A stretch of DNA of 64,000 nucleotides, from assembly GCA_963662155.1 (NCBI GenBank), contig OY759263.1, forward strand, positions 42,648,969 to 42,712,968, written 5' to 3'. Each line of letters starts with the position of its first letter. Position 1 is the stretch's first letter. Positions 33,791 through 44,799 of this stretch are shown piece by piece. A model generated the notes under the pieces. The model had not been told where the DNA came from. It searched no databases and saw only the letters and a program-made list of their open reading frames with translations. This DNA comes from Lamellibrachia columna. Its lineage: Eukaryota > Annelida > Polychaeta > Sabellida > Siboglinidae. The translations under genes were made by a program, and so were the position numbers.

Positions 33791-34614
33791 GGGAAGACTG
33801 TGTTAAGAGACGGAAAAGGGCGGACCGGGATGAAACGTGGGGAGAAAAGGCTGGGAGCAGTGAAAAACTGCAACAGCCAAAGCATTGCAGTAGTACAAGA
33901 ACTAGTCGGCCTCATCCCTTTCAGGAACTATGAAGAAACAACACAGTCTTATTTTTGTCTGGTCACAAAATCAAACAGCCGCAAAATGACTGAACCTTAT
34001 TGGTCATATACAAATGAAAATATCAAGCTTAACAATTTTCAACCTGGTGAATCTTTTCAAGAAATCCTTTCTTGTCTTCTCACATACCAACTGCAGTGCT
34101 TAGTGTTAGAGACTAATTGTTAAACATTTTACCACACAATTAATTTTGTAGATAAAACTATTCACGCCTATGCCAACTAATATTCCTGAAACGAGGCAGT
34201 AAATAATGTTAATTTAGACCATGTGAAAAACAAGAATTTTGGTCAATTTGGATATCTCTACATATAACAGCTAAAAAAAGCACGATATATAGAATTATGT
34301 ATGTGAAAATGTTAATATCTTTGAAGCGTTAACATTTGTTCTCACATCACATTAAAATTATTTCAAAACATTTACCAGATCTACAACAGAGGGCATTGTG
34401 CAAACAGATACCAGATGATATGTGCAATGTTTTTTCACATGCATGCTGCTTGGTGGTGAATAAATGCTGCTGAACTGTCGTGCCCGTTCAACTTTTGTTC
34501 AACATTACACATGTCTAATATCATCCCTTTGTAGTGTCCGCTTCCATCAGCTTCATTTAAAAGTACACCAAACTGTGTGGAATCACTGACAACATAGTAC
34601 TCTTCAAACAAAAT
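33791..34614. other. region after the transposase, partly shared with 35.5 kb
   Basis: A 57-bp stretch at 34,129-34,185 (TTACCACACAATTAATTTTG...) is repeated without change at 35,489-35,545. The 124-codon frame at 33,749-34,123 is not similar to anything I know. Confidence 0.6.
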
Positions 34615-35285
34615 ACCAACTAAGACATTTTCATGTCAATACTAAGCTTTATTGTCAACATAATATACACACTACAAAACATTGTAAGAAAACGGCTGCA
34701 TTTCAAGCAAATAGTACACAGTTCCCCATATTTCAAGACACCATCTTCATATTTCAAATAATAAATACAAAAATCACACACCACACTAATCTACATTCCT
34801 TTCTGGAAAAAGTGATGTATCACATGTCTGAATAAATTAGTAAAATACAATGGCAAATACAGTTTTCCATAATATATAAAAAATCATGAACAAAACCTCG
34901 TTTGACCTGTTAATAGTATTTCATGTGGCAGCCTTATTTTTCAATATTGTAATTGTCTTTATGTCAGAACATAGTATAGGCACATAAGTAGTCTTGTAAA
35001 TAATTAACATGCCAACCATTAGTATGCTACACTGTATTAGAAGTTATGTGCAAGACCCTCCATTTTGAAACAAACATCTGCCAATTTGTTGTACTGGATA
35101 GCATGCTGGCTCATTAGTCTGTCCGTGTAGGTTCAATTATTGTACACATGAGGAAATTTTGTTGTTGTTACATCGTTGTCATGCACAAATAATCTTTAAT
35201 TCAGTGTTGTTAATTATTAATTAGTTAAACTACTTCTATGCCTATATTTTTTTACAGAAGGACAATTAGAACAGCGAACAACAAG
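34615..35285 (+). repeat. dispersed repeat, unoccupied copy of the gypsy target
   Basis: Its first 100 bp (AACTAAGACATTTT...GCAAATAG) match the reverse complement of 36,327-36,432. The rest (TACACAGTTCCCCATATTTC... to GAAGGACAATTAGAA) matches 42,946-43,060 and 44,365-44,625. At the junction (34,710-34,714) it holds a single TAGTA, the site that is duplicated around the gypsy element. Confidence 0.85.
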
Positions 35286-35362
35286 GCGGAGATATGGAGT
35301 ATAAACAAGTTTAAACAGATGGGTTTTTAATTTATGGCAACATGTTGTTACATTTCCTACAG

Positions 35363-35545
35363 CTATCAAAGGCCGCCTAGGGATGTTGTGGCGTCAGTGC
35401 CACAACCGTGGGTGATCGGCTTGTCCGATAGCGGTTGGATGAAATCGGACATATTTTTCGAATACATAGTCATATTTTTCGAGTACATTTACCACACAAT
35501 TAATTTTGTAGATAAAACTATTCACGCCTATGCCAACTAATATTC
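35363..35545 (+). mobile_element. internally deleted copy of the pogo-type element
   Basis: 35,363-35,472 match transposase bases 32,923-33,032 (three differences), and 35,489-35,545 match 34,129-34,185 exactly. The two parts are about 1.1 kb apart in the longer copy, so this is a deletion derivative that still encodes YQRPPRDVVASVPQPW. Confidence 0.85.
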
Positions 35546-35548
35546 ATC

Positions 35549-36326
35549 GTGGGCTTCACGATAATGCCAGGGTCCGATTTTAGTAGTCCATTCCCGAGTT
35601 CATCGGCCGCACACTGGAATAGCTGGGAGGAGGAGTTGTGGGGATCGATGCCCGATCCCAGGGCAAACGCGACCCATCGGCGTGAAAAAACATTCCATTG
35701 TTCCTCTGAGACTGAGGACGTCCCTGACGATTATTTCTGTGAAGTCGACAGCGGTTGGAACCGGGCAGGCACATTGGAGGGATATGCGCAAGTTTCGGCC
35801 TTACCGCGTACACGGGCTGCAAACGACCGGAAAGATTCTTCGCGCTCTTGGCGGAGGAGAACCAGCTCAGCCCGGTTGACGCCGGTGGCGACAGCTATCA
35901 CCGCCATGGCTTTCATTGCAGCCATCAGCTCATCTGTGGGCTTCACGATAATGCCAGGGTCCGATTTTAGTAGTCCATTCCCGAGTTCATCGGCCGCACA
36001 CTGGAATAGCTGGGAGGAGGAGTTGTGGGGATCGATGCCCGATCCCAGGGCAAACGCGACCCATCGGCGTGAAAAAACATTCCATTGTTCCTCTGAGACT
36101 CCCACATCGACCCGGGGCCGGTCCAATTTCGGCCCTCGGCATGCAGCAGCTGGTTCGGTGTAGGCCTGCTGGACGAGATGGACAGAGTTGTGGTTGTACT
36201 AGTGCAATTGACTGCAGTGGGCACTTGATGTCCAACCATGCATAACGATACGCATCACTGACCAGTGACTACCACAGGTCTATAGGCCATATACTTGTAG
36301 GCTACTTGCTACATCTCATCATACTA
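35549..36326 (-). mobile_element. Ty3/gypsy-like LTR retrotransposon, left half (5' LTR remnant and gag)
   Basis: Minus orientation. TAGTA at 36,322-36,326 precedes a 5' LTR remnant starting TGATGAGATGTAGC at 36,321. After 127 bp matching the 3' LTR at 42.6 kb, a deletion joins it to gag. The gag part (minus frame 36,126-35,731) reads EEQWNVFSRRWVAFALGSGI, KPTDELMAAMKAMAVIAVA, QEREESFRSFAARVRGKAET, typical of a capsid N-terminal half. A 165-bp segment (35,936-36,100) is repeated without change at 35,549-35,713. gag stops at TEIIVRDVL and continues on the plus strand at 40.76 kb. Confidence 0.85.
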
Positions 36327-36432
36327 TTTGCTTGAAATGCGTTACATAGCCGTTTTCTTACAATGTTTTGTAACGTGTATATTATGTTGATAATAAAGCT
36401 TAGCACTGACATAAAAATGTCTTAGTTGCAGG
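36327..36432 (-). repeat. left flank of the gypsy insertion, inverted
   Basis: Reverse complement of 34,615-34,714 (close match with a 6-bp insertion). Because it directly follows the TAGTA and LTR start, it is the original left target flank carried along in the inverted half. Confidence 0.85.
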
Positions 36433-37042
36433 CTTGTTAACAAATGTATGTCAATTTGAATGCAAATGCAAATATTTCACTTGATTCAAATGCAAATGCC
36501 ATTTTCCAGGAACACATTCAAATGCAAATACAAATGTTATGGGGGTACAATCAAATGCAGATGTGTTGGTATATATACAAACACATTATTAATTTGTTTA
36601 ATAAATACAATACGACATTAATGTAACTACTAAGTCCCACTACATGAACATGCCTGTAGAGTCCTACACTGAGTCACACAGTTCCAGGCCTGCAGAGGTG
36701 GTGGAAATGGGAGAGAGGAATAGATAACTGACAGTTTACTGTGAACTAAGGCAGGGAATGAAAGGCTAATCATTCAGGTAGGCCAGAATGGAAGGAGAAC
36801 TCAAAACAATTGACTGTCCACTGTTTGGGTCACTGGGATGATAACCTGGTGAATAATTACAGCTACCACTAATCACTATCCCTGGCTGTAAATATTCAAG
36901 ACTGGCATTGCTAATGTTTACTCCCCCCCCCCCCCGTATGAGCTGCTACGCCCTTTCTTTCGCCTTTTGAGTGTCCAATTACTAGTTAAATGAAGATAAA
37001 AACACAAAAACAACATGGTAAACTGTATTGTTTTTTCCCAAT
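36433..37042. other. unassigned stretch with repeated ATGCAAAT
   Basis: Between 36,455 and 36,560 the word AAATGCAAAT recurs, with octamer-like ATGCAAAT sites. There is a run of C at 36,924-36,936. No gene or element is recognised. Confidence 0.6.
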
Positions 37043-38379
37043 CAGTAGTACCTGCCTTCAGCGGACCCTCCGATGAGCGGATACCTGCTATGTCGAGACA
37101 CTTTCTTAATGTGCGGACTGTTTTATCATGTTAATGTCCCTCTGAAGAGGGGACGCCTGGTGAACGCGGACAGCGGACAGGATATTTTGGTTTTCTGTCC
37201 CTGCTAAGGCGGACAATAATCATTATTTTCGTAATTTTTTTTCTCGAAATATTTTATTTCCAAAATGGCGTCGGACAAACAACGCGGTGTGTAGTGAGAA
37301 AAACAATGTTCTATCGCGGATTCGGATATAAGGCTGTTGGTCGTGGACCCCCGATGTTCTGCCGCCGGGGGAAATGCCAAATGGGCCTGCTTAACCAGAC
37401 TTAGAATTGCTTTGACAATTCTCAAGAAACAGGTGAACAATGTCAATGAATGAGTGTCAACCTGGTGTTTTTTTACGCTGCCGCCGACATCAATCGCTGG
37501 TGTTGGCTTTGCTTAGCCTTAGGCGGTTTGAAATTGCAATCGAGATTCACAAATACGTCTTGCATAAGAATCAGATCAGTCTTAAATGCAATTTAGTATG
37601 CAGTACTAATATGATGTTGGGGTGAAATGGCATGTTTCCAATTTAAACGACGCGAAACCAACATGCCAAACCCAAGGCGCTACCGGTGCGCGAAAATATG
37701 AATTCGTCATCCGCATATGAAACGATGAATCGATGCTAAGTGGTGCGTCATAAATTTATGCTTCGGTGGAGATGAGTTAAAAATCGAGGTGAAACGATTA
37801 TTAATTCTGCCTATTGTCATTTTCTATGCTTAATCAGCTTACATACTGCGTGTGTCAACTCATATACGTTTTCGGCTGCTCAAATCCAGGTTATTATTTT
37901 CGATAAGTACATCGTAGAACGGTGTACATACATGTATTTTATTCAGTTAACGACTAAACAGGGTGTGAAATTAAAAAATAATACACGTTGATGCTAGTTA
38001 ACTCATTTAATAAGCTCTATAAACTGCGTGTTGCCGTATAAGACAGTGCTGCAAGCACACAGTGGCTTCGACAGCGTTATTGGACTTGGTGCAGCGGGCG
38101 GCGATCGCTGTTGTTTTGTAGCTCCCTGGTGGCATACATGGGAACACTTAACGCGCCTTATTTGTAGTATATGTACCTCAGTTATATCCTTACTGTACAG
38201 CCTGTTTATGTATTATTAAGTTAATTGATAACATCCGTCATCCGCACATATGTCTACCGTATATGTGTAGTACTGAGCTGTCCACTCCAACATGCCTGTC
38301 CCTCCGATGAGAGGAGACCTGCCATGTAGGGACACTTATGCTTGGATTCAGAGGTGTCCGTTCAAGGCAGGTGCTACTG
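37043..38379. mobile_element. non-autonomous pogo/Tigger-type DNA transposon
   Basis: Terminal inverted repeats: left CAGTAGTACCTGCCTTCAGC..., right (read in reverse) CAGTAGCACCTGCCTTGAAC..., about 24 of 28 matching. CAGTA-starting termini are usual in pogo/Tigger elements. A TA target duplication is not clear. No transposase frame is preserved in its 1.34 kb. Confidence 0.7.
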
Positions 38380-38690
38380 CTGAGCCAGAATTTCACACTG
38401 GCCATCTCAGCACGGAATTTAGGAGTCACCTTAGATAATAATTAAAATTTTAGACAGCATATTTCGCAAACTTGTCGTTGCAGCTTTTATCACATTCGTG
38501 ACCTTCGTCAATATATGTCTTTTGCTGTCGCCAAGACTACTGCAACTGCTCTTGTTAGCAGCAGACTTGACTATTGCAATTCCATTTATCACAATATTGC
38601 TCTCAAGGATATCTTGAAACTTCAACGATCCCTGCCCGATATCGCATTATTTTTAAGATCTGCACAATTACCTAGCAAGCACTTTCGTCT
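38380..38690 (+). mobile_element. LINE remnant, C-terminal fragment
   Basis: The plus strand reads CSFYHIRDLRQYMSFAVAKT and ALVSSRLDYCNSIYHNIALK followed by KLQ, the post-RT region of a jockey/CR1-group LINE. Confidence 0.8.
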
Positions 38691-38827
38691 AAGCAACCAA
38701 TATATTTACATTCACTGCTCACTCCTGCAAAATAGCCTAGACAACTTTGATCATATAATTTCAATCTACTTTTTGTTCCCATTGTTAAGACAAATGTAGG
38801 AACTATAGTTTTTTTAGTTGCTACACC

Positions 38828-38985
38828 AACTCTGTGGAAGTTACTCCTTGTTAGTGTTAACTCTGTGGAACTTACTCACTGTTAGTGTTAACTCTGTGGA
38901 ACTTATTCCCTGTTAGTGTTAACTCTGTGGAACGTACTCCATGTTAGTTTTAACTCTGTGGAACTTACTTTACTGGAAAACAACA
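38828..38985. repeat. 31-bp tandem repeat, five copies
   Basis: AACTCTGTGGAACTTACTCC-type units with period 31 at 38,828, 38,859, 38,890, 38,921 and 38,952, leading directly into the LINE at 38,975. Confidence 0.93.
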
Positions 38986-40756
38986 GTGAAAACATAATTT
39001 CAGATGGGTTCCAAATGGCAGAGGTCCTGAATGAGTATTTTAGCTCAGTTTTTACCACAGAAGATATCAGCTCACTTCCAGTTCCATTGACTAAATTTGA
39101 GGGCAATAAATCAGAACATTTAGGGCAGTTATTTGTAACTCCTGAAATGATAGCAAAGAAAATTAAGAAGATGAAAGATAATAAATCACCTGGAGTTGAT
39201 GGGATACCACCAAAACTGCTAAAGGAAATTGTTGATCAAATTAGTACACCACTTGCAAACTTATTTAACTTGTCACTAGAAGAAGGAATAGTTCCTTCAG
39301 AATGGAAAGAAGCAAACATTACGCCGCTATTTAAGAATGGATCGAGGAAGAAGCCAGAAAATTACAGACCAGTGAGTTTAACATCAGTTGTATGTAAATT
39401 ACTCGAAACATTAATTAGAGACCACATGGTGGAATTCTTCATAAAACATAAATTAATAAATACATCTCAACATGGATTCCTAAAAGCAAGGTCATGTCTA
39501 ACCAATCTCTTATGTTTTTTAGAAGAAATTACAAAGTGGGTAGATGACGGGTCACCAGTGGATGTTGTCTACTTAGATTTTCAGAAAGCTTTCGATAAAG
39601 TGCCACATCAAAGATTGTTACTTAAACTAAAAGCCCATGGTATAGGCAATGATGTAATCAACTGGATAGAAAAGTGGCTTACACACAGAAGACAGAGAGT
39701 AATAGTAGATGGTAAGATTTCAAACTGGAAATCTGTTTTGAGTGGGGTACCACAGGGATCAGTGTTAGGGCCTTTACTGTTTTTAATATATATAAATGAT
39801 TTGGAGGATGACATATCTAGCAAAGTACTCAAATTTGCAGATGACACAAAAGTATTCAGAAAGGTTACTAATGATACAGATAAACAAAGTTTACAGGATG
39901 ATCTAGAAAAATTAGTTAAATGGTCAGAAAAATGGCAAATGTTATTCAATTTTGGGAAGTGTAAATGTATACACATAGGACATGGAAATATGGACGAGGA
40001 ATATAAAATGGGGGATGCTGTACTAGGTAGAACCACACAAGAAAAGGATTTAGGAGTAACATTTAATGCTGACATGAAAGTTTCAGAGCAATGTGGGATT
40101 GCTGCTTCGAAAGGAAATCAAATTCTAGGGCTAATTAGGAGAACTATCACGTATAAGGAGAAACATCTAATTGTACCCCTGTACAAAGCAATAGTTAGAC
40201 CACATTTGGAATATTGTATTCAAGCATGGAGGCCATATCGTAAAAAAGACATAGATAAGCTAGAAAGAATACAACGAAGAGCAACTAAGATGATTCCAGA
40301 ATTAAGAGACCTTAGTTACGAAAGTCGCTTATTACAATGTGGTTTGACAACACTAGAGACCAGGAGACTAAGAGGAGACCAAATAGAAGTGTTTAAAATA
40401 GTGAACGGTTATGAGGATGTTGATAGGAATATGTTCTTCAAACTTAAAGAAGGCAGTAGAACCAGAGGACACAAAGCAGCATTAGTTAAGGAGCAGTGTA
40501 GGTTGGACATGAGAAAGTACTCTTTCTCACAGAGGGTGATAAATGAATGGAACAAACTGCCAAATGATTGTGTTAATGCTAGTAGTGTGAATATGTTTAA
40601 AAATAGAATTGACAGATATCTGATAAGGGCGGGCTACACATAGATGAGAAAATTGTTGGACTCTCGATAAGCCAATGGCTTCCTTGTCCACTTGCCATCT
40701 GGAACTTGTTGTTCGAGATGGCAATCTTGTTAAATCTTGTTAAATCTTGTTAAATC
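38975..40756 (+). mobile_element. CR1-like LINE, 5'-truncated, best preserved copy
   Basis: The copy is truncated inside ORF2 (no endonuclease). It runs through the whole reverse transcriptase to the 3' tail, which ends in three TTGTTAAATC decamers at 40,726-40,756. The tail abuts the gag fragment at 40,757. This copy serves as the reference for the fragments at 1.3, 6.8, 21.7, 25.7 and 28.8 kb. Confidence 0.94.
38978..40643 (+). CDS. CR1-like reverse transcriptase, uninterrupted frame
   Basis: An unbroken frame of about 555 codons (it is also open through the upstream 31-bp repeat, where its first codons have no meaning). Motifs in order: [79 protein letters not shown], and FADDTKVF as the catalytic box. 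The C-terminal region then runs [26 protein letters not shown] and RAGYT before the stop. The absence of stops and frameshifts in a truncated copy points to a recent insertion. It lacks the endonuclease and so could not move by itself. Confidence 0.9.
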
Positions 40757-41284
40757 ATCGCCGGGATCGCCGACATGGATATTCGCCGTGAAATCCTCGG
40801 GGCAGACAAAATACTCGAGCGCACTGTGAACGATGTCATTACCCTAGTTGAGGGAAAAGAGATGGCGCGAAACGCCCTTCCTTCATCGGCTGCTGGCATC
40901 TCGTCTTTCAAAAGAATCACAACGACCTCGGTACCCGCGCCCGTATATTCCCAGCCGGGACGTGGTCAGACCGCGATCTGCTCCGATTGCAGGACGGTAT
41001 TCGCTCTGTTATCTGAGGGCGCAAGAGGATGGAACACCAAACCACACCGCGTCTGTCTCGCCTGCTACCGAGCACGCCGCGGAAGGCGCCCGAGCGAGCG
41101 ACCATGCAACCGCAGCATGCAGCCGCCACAGCCGGAAGTTGCTACCACGCTCACCCAAGTGTCGGCCTTTACTAGTGCTCCATGCCAGCATCGCCGTAGT
41201 CGCCGTCGTCGACGTCGGCGACCCGCCAACGAGCCACCCGCGCAATCATCTGTGAAATTGTCGCACCACATCTGGTCTAAAGGA

Positions 41285-41734
41285 GTCAGACCACAGTTGA
41301 AAATTGCATTGGTGGCCATGTTAACGTTTTGTTAGATTATAAGAAAACGTGACCACTAAAAATTCTGAAACTTTTGCACAGCATCTGCCATCATCTCATT
41401 GACATGCTGACCAAGTTTTATCATAATCACATACCTCCAGCTCTTTTAAAACGCCCCGACGTGCGATGCCCATCAATTTTGACAAAAATAGCCTTGTATT
41501 CATGCGCCCACGTGGCCCATAGCAGAAAAATTCCCATAAATCCCTCCGCCTTTTAAACTCTCAAAAAAATGCACCATTTCACAGCCAATAGCTTCTACAA
41601 ACAAACCTGTGAATATGCCTGCTCAATTGCACTTATGTCACATCATATGAATTCTTTAAATTCACATATCGCAATTTAATACGCCCTACATTCGTGTGAA
41701 ACAATAAACAGGAAGGTCAACTGTGGTCTTACCC
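41285..41734. mobile_element. MITE inserted in gypsy gag-pol
   Basis: Imperfect inverted ends (AGTCAGACCACAGTTGA / GGTAAGACCACAGTTGA) are flanked by TCTAAAGG on the left and CCTAAAGG on the right, a 7-8 bp target duplication. Across the element the gag-pol frame of the gypsy copy is kept, which confirms the boundaries. The TSD length would fit hAT. A partial relative is at 27.76 kb. Confidence 0.82.
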
Positions 41735-41784
41735 CTAAAGGCGAGTGGCGAAAGACGCGGTTCCTCGACCACCCGACACTCCAG

Positions 41785-42573
41785 GTGCAGGTCTCCGTGA
41801 CACCATCAGACTACCTCGCCTTCGGACGCCCATGCCCCACAACCAACCCGTCAATCATCACGGCCATAGCCGATACCGACGCGCAATCATGCCTATGGTC
41901 GATGTCAGGGTTCCTGGCTGCTGGATTCTCTGCAGTAGACCTCTTGCCTGTGTCTGTTGACTTGACCGCGGCCAACAAGACGCGTATTGAAATCACTGGG
42001 GCCGTGGTTCTCCGCCTCAGCGCATCGTCTTCTGCTAATGATCGACAGTCCTGCGCGACAATGGTGTATGTGAGCCCAGCCGCGCACGGGTTCTACCTCA
42101 GCTGCGAGGCCATGGTGGACCTTGGCATCGTTCCTGTCGACTTCCCCTCGATAGGCCCGTTACCGCGCATTCCAGCTTCTGCACCCTCCATCGACGGACC
42201 TCCTGGCCCCCGCAATCAACAGGACTGTGGACTCCGTGCCAGTAACGCTGGGTGCGTATCGGCCCTTGCTGAGAGCGACGGACCCTGCTCATGCCCTCCA
42301 CGCACTATAGTCCCCAATCGTCCAACCGTGCTTCCCTTCGATTGCACGGAGGCAAATAACGCAAAGATGAAGGCATGGCTACTCCAGGAATTTGCATCGT
42401 CAACATTCAACACATGCCCTCACCGCCCCCTGCCCTGCATGGCAGGGCCCCCAGTGGAGATCCATCTCAAGGAAGGTGCAACTCCTAAGGCGGTGCCCAC
42501 CCCGGCCTTGATCCCTGTGCATTGGCAGGAGCGCGTACCTGACGTGGGTGTAAGTCTTTACATTCATAGTTAA
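41785..42573 (+). pseudogene. gypsy-type pol fragment (protease region to RT start)
   Basis: A 262-codon open frame; the nominal first residue is probably internal to a longer gag-pol frame. It shows IADTDAQSCLWS, where an aspartic protease would have DTG or DSG, so the active-site glycine is missing. C-terminal VEIHLKEGATPKAVPTPAL is typical of the stretch before the RT domain in this gypsy group. The frame ends shortly after, where pol is deleted up to the polypurine tract. Confidence 0.75.
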
Positions 42574-42588
42574 TGAACGTGGGGGGGA

Positions 42589-42945
42589 TGATGAGATGTA
42601 GCAAGTAGCCTACAAGTATATGGCCTATAGACCTGTGGTAGTCACTGGTCAGTGATGCGTATCGTTATGCATGGTTGGACATCAAGTGCCCACTGCAGTC
42701 AATTGCACTAGTACATTATACCCGTAGCCTGCCACACGAATGGGTCGACAGTGAACACTGTGTGCTGATGACATTACATTGAGGTACAAGATACATTACT
42801 ATACGCACATTTCACTGTCAATGCTGTTTAGCTTAGTTAGCTAGTATTTAGTATTCATGTTATTTTGTTACTCTTTTCAGAGTGCAACAGTTGATAATTT
42901 CCTGATTAAAGACAACTGTCATCTGAAGGAGAGTGGTTTTCTTCA
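42589..42945 (+). repeat. 3' LTR of the gypsy-like element, 357 bp
   Basis: It starts TGATGAGATGTAGC after the polypurine tract and ends TTTTCTTCA, followed by the 5-bp target duplication TAGTA (42,946-42,950). The first 127 bp match the 5' LTR remnant at 36,321-36,195. Confidence 0.88.
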
Positions 42946-44625
42946 TAGTACACATTTCCCCATGTTTCAAGCCACACCATCTTCTTATTTCAAATAATAA
43001 ATGCAAAAAACACGCCACATTAATCTACATTCCTTACTGGAAACAGTGATATATCACATGACAGACAGACAGACATATGTACTTTATTTTGATCCATATA
43101 CGTATTACACAACAAGTGAGTATGTAAAATCATATATGCAATAATTACATATAGTATATATGTAAAAGCATATATACAATAATTACATATAGTATACCAT
43201 TATCAAGTTAGGGTCTGGGACACTCCCACGAAGGCTAACAAAGCCGCCCTCATAGGAACCACCCAAGTATAATTAAAGACAAATCCTGGTGTATAGAAAT
43301 AGTAACATAATTCGGTAAACAGACTGGCTAGGCTTACAACATAACATTATGCATGATTACAAATTGAATGGTTATTCATCCAAAGAGGTACACATAAAAG
43401 CTTATTCTTATTGGTTATACATTCGTGATGGCAAACGTAACAAATTCGGTGTGTACATACAGCTACGTAAGTGTGCAAATAATAATATTTTATGTACATT
43501 GCAAACCCGTGTAATCTGTTAGTGTAGATTTTGTTTTTTTACTAAATCAGGTGCATTATTGATTGTATGTGGCAAGGTGTATCTGAGACTTTGTTTCGCA
43601 AATTCGTGTTGAACTCTGATTGTGTGTATGTTGTGTTGTCCATGTGTGTTAAAATTGTGAATGCTGTTGTTCTGATGAAGCGATAAATTTTGAAGGTAAA
43701 CAGGAAGTTTGTTATGTGCGAATTTATAATACAGTTTTAGTTCTTGCAATTTTAATATGTGTTCTATTTTTTATAATTGAAGACTTAAACAGTGGTTCAG
43801 TGTGAGCATTAAATTTGCTTACACTAATAATTCGGACAAGTTTCTTTTGAAGTTTCTGAATTCTATCATATTTGTAGCCCCAAGCGGTTACGCCATATTT
43901 TAAGTGTGACAGTATCAGTGTGTTGTACAATATGATCTTTATAATCAGAGGTAACAACCGTTTTAGTCTATTTAGAACACCTAACGTCCTTGAAAATCTG
44001 TTTGACATTTTTTTCAGTGTGACATTTCCAGTTAAATTGTTCATTCAAATGTATTCCAAGAAAACTCTACCAATAGTAGTATTATCTATTATTAGTAATC
44101 GAGAAGTTACACTTTTCTTCTGGCTGTTTTAAAAAGCATATACTTAGTGTTGTTTAGGTTAAGAGACAATTTGTTTAGTTTTAGCCATTCACTAATGTTG
44201 TTCAATTCTGTATTTATAAAAAATTCTACGTTTCCATTTTGTTCGTACTTGCAAAATGAGTCAAGATCAATATCAATATATACATGTGAGAATGGTGGCA
44301 GTGAAGGTTCCGTTTAATAAGGAACTGTGAATGCGTGTGTTCATGTTTTATGCCTGACAGCGTCATTCTCCAGTTTTCCATAATATATATGACAATTCAT
44401 GAACAAAAACAATCCAGCTCGTTTGACCTGTTTGCAGTAGTTCACGTGGCGGCCTTATTGTTCAATGTTCTAATTGTCTTTATGTCAGAACATATTACAG
44501 ACACAGAAGTAGTCTTCTAAGTAAATAATATGCCTACAACTAGTCTGCAACGTTGTATTAGAAATTATGTGCATATTTTTTTTTTGACAGAAGGACAATT
44601 AGAAAAGCAAACAATAAAGCTGCTA
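42946..44625 (+). repeat. right flank of the gypsy insertion (dispersed repeat), split by a LINE
   Basis: 42,946-43,060 and 44,365-44,625 together match 34,710-35,285 (for example TTTCAAATAATAAAT, TAATCTACATTCCTT, TTGTCTTTATGTCAGAACAT). The 1.3 kb between them is a LINE in minus orientation. Confidence 0.85.
43062..44365 (-). mobile_element. LINE 3' part inserted into the target repeat
   Basis: The minus strand shows NNLTGNVTLKKMSNRFSRTL, TLILSHLKYGVTAWGY, QKLQKKLVRIISVSKFN and ELKLYYKFAHNKLPVYLQNL, a reverse transcriptase C-terminal region in two frames. The 3' end at about 43,062 borders a GACA/TGTC repeat. Confidence 0.87.
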
Positions 44626-44799
44626 CTACTGTAATTTCGTTTTATTAATGGACAGGATTGGTTTTGTTCATAACTATTCATATATATTGGAAAACTGTCA
44701 TTTTCTTCTATCCAAACTGCGAGCTCCATCTCATGAATGTTATTACATTTTATCTGGCAAGGACTGTATATAGACCCTGTTTGTAAAGTGATACTGTAT

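Larger units (their letters stand above)
40757..42945 (+). mobile_element. Ty3/gypsy-like LTR retrotransposon, right half (gag end, pol start, 3' LTR)
   Basis: The gag frame resumes with DIRREILGADKILERTV and TLVEGKEMARNALPSS, then a cysteine-containing region (CSDCRTVF, RVCLACYRARRG) and an Arg-rich stretch. It is interrupted by a MITE at 41,285-41,734. It continues into pol: protease with DTDAQSC in place of the usual DTGA/DSGA, then EIHLKEGATPKAVPTPALIP near the RT start. The rest of pol is deleted. A polypurine tract (GGGGGGGA) at 42,581-42,588 precedes the 3' LTR. Confidence 0.88.

Noticed and set aside
33749..34123. 124-codon plus-strand frame after the transposase
   Set aside because: Low-complexity of signal, no similarity recognised, and it starts inside a tRNA-like element.
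35549..36163. 204-codon plus-strand frame with an internal duplicate
   Set aside because: Antisense shadow of the gypsy gag; the duplication comes from the 165-bp DNA repeat.
38823..38985. Possible link between the AACTCTGTGGAACTTA repeat and the CTAACTCTGTGGAGCTTATG in the intron 8 minisatellite
   Set aside because: The shared stretch is only about 17 bp with two mismatches; likely coincidence.
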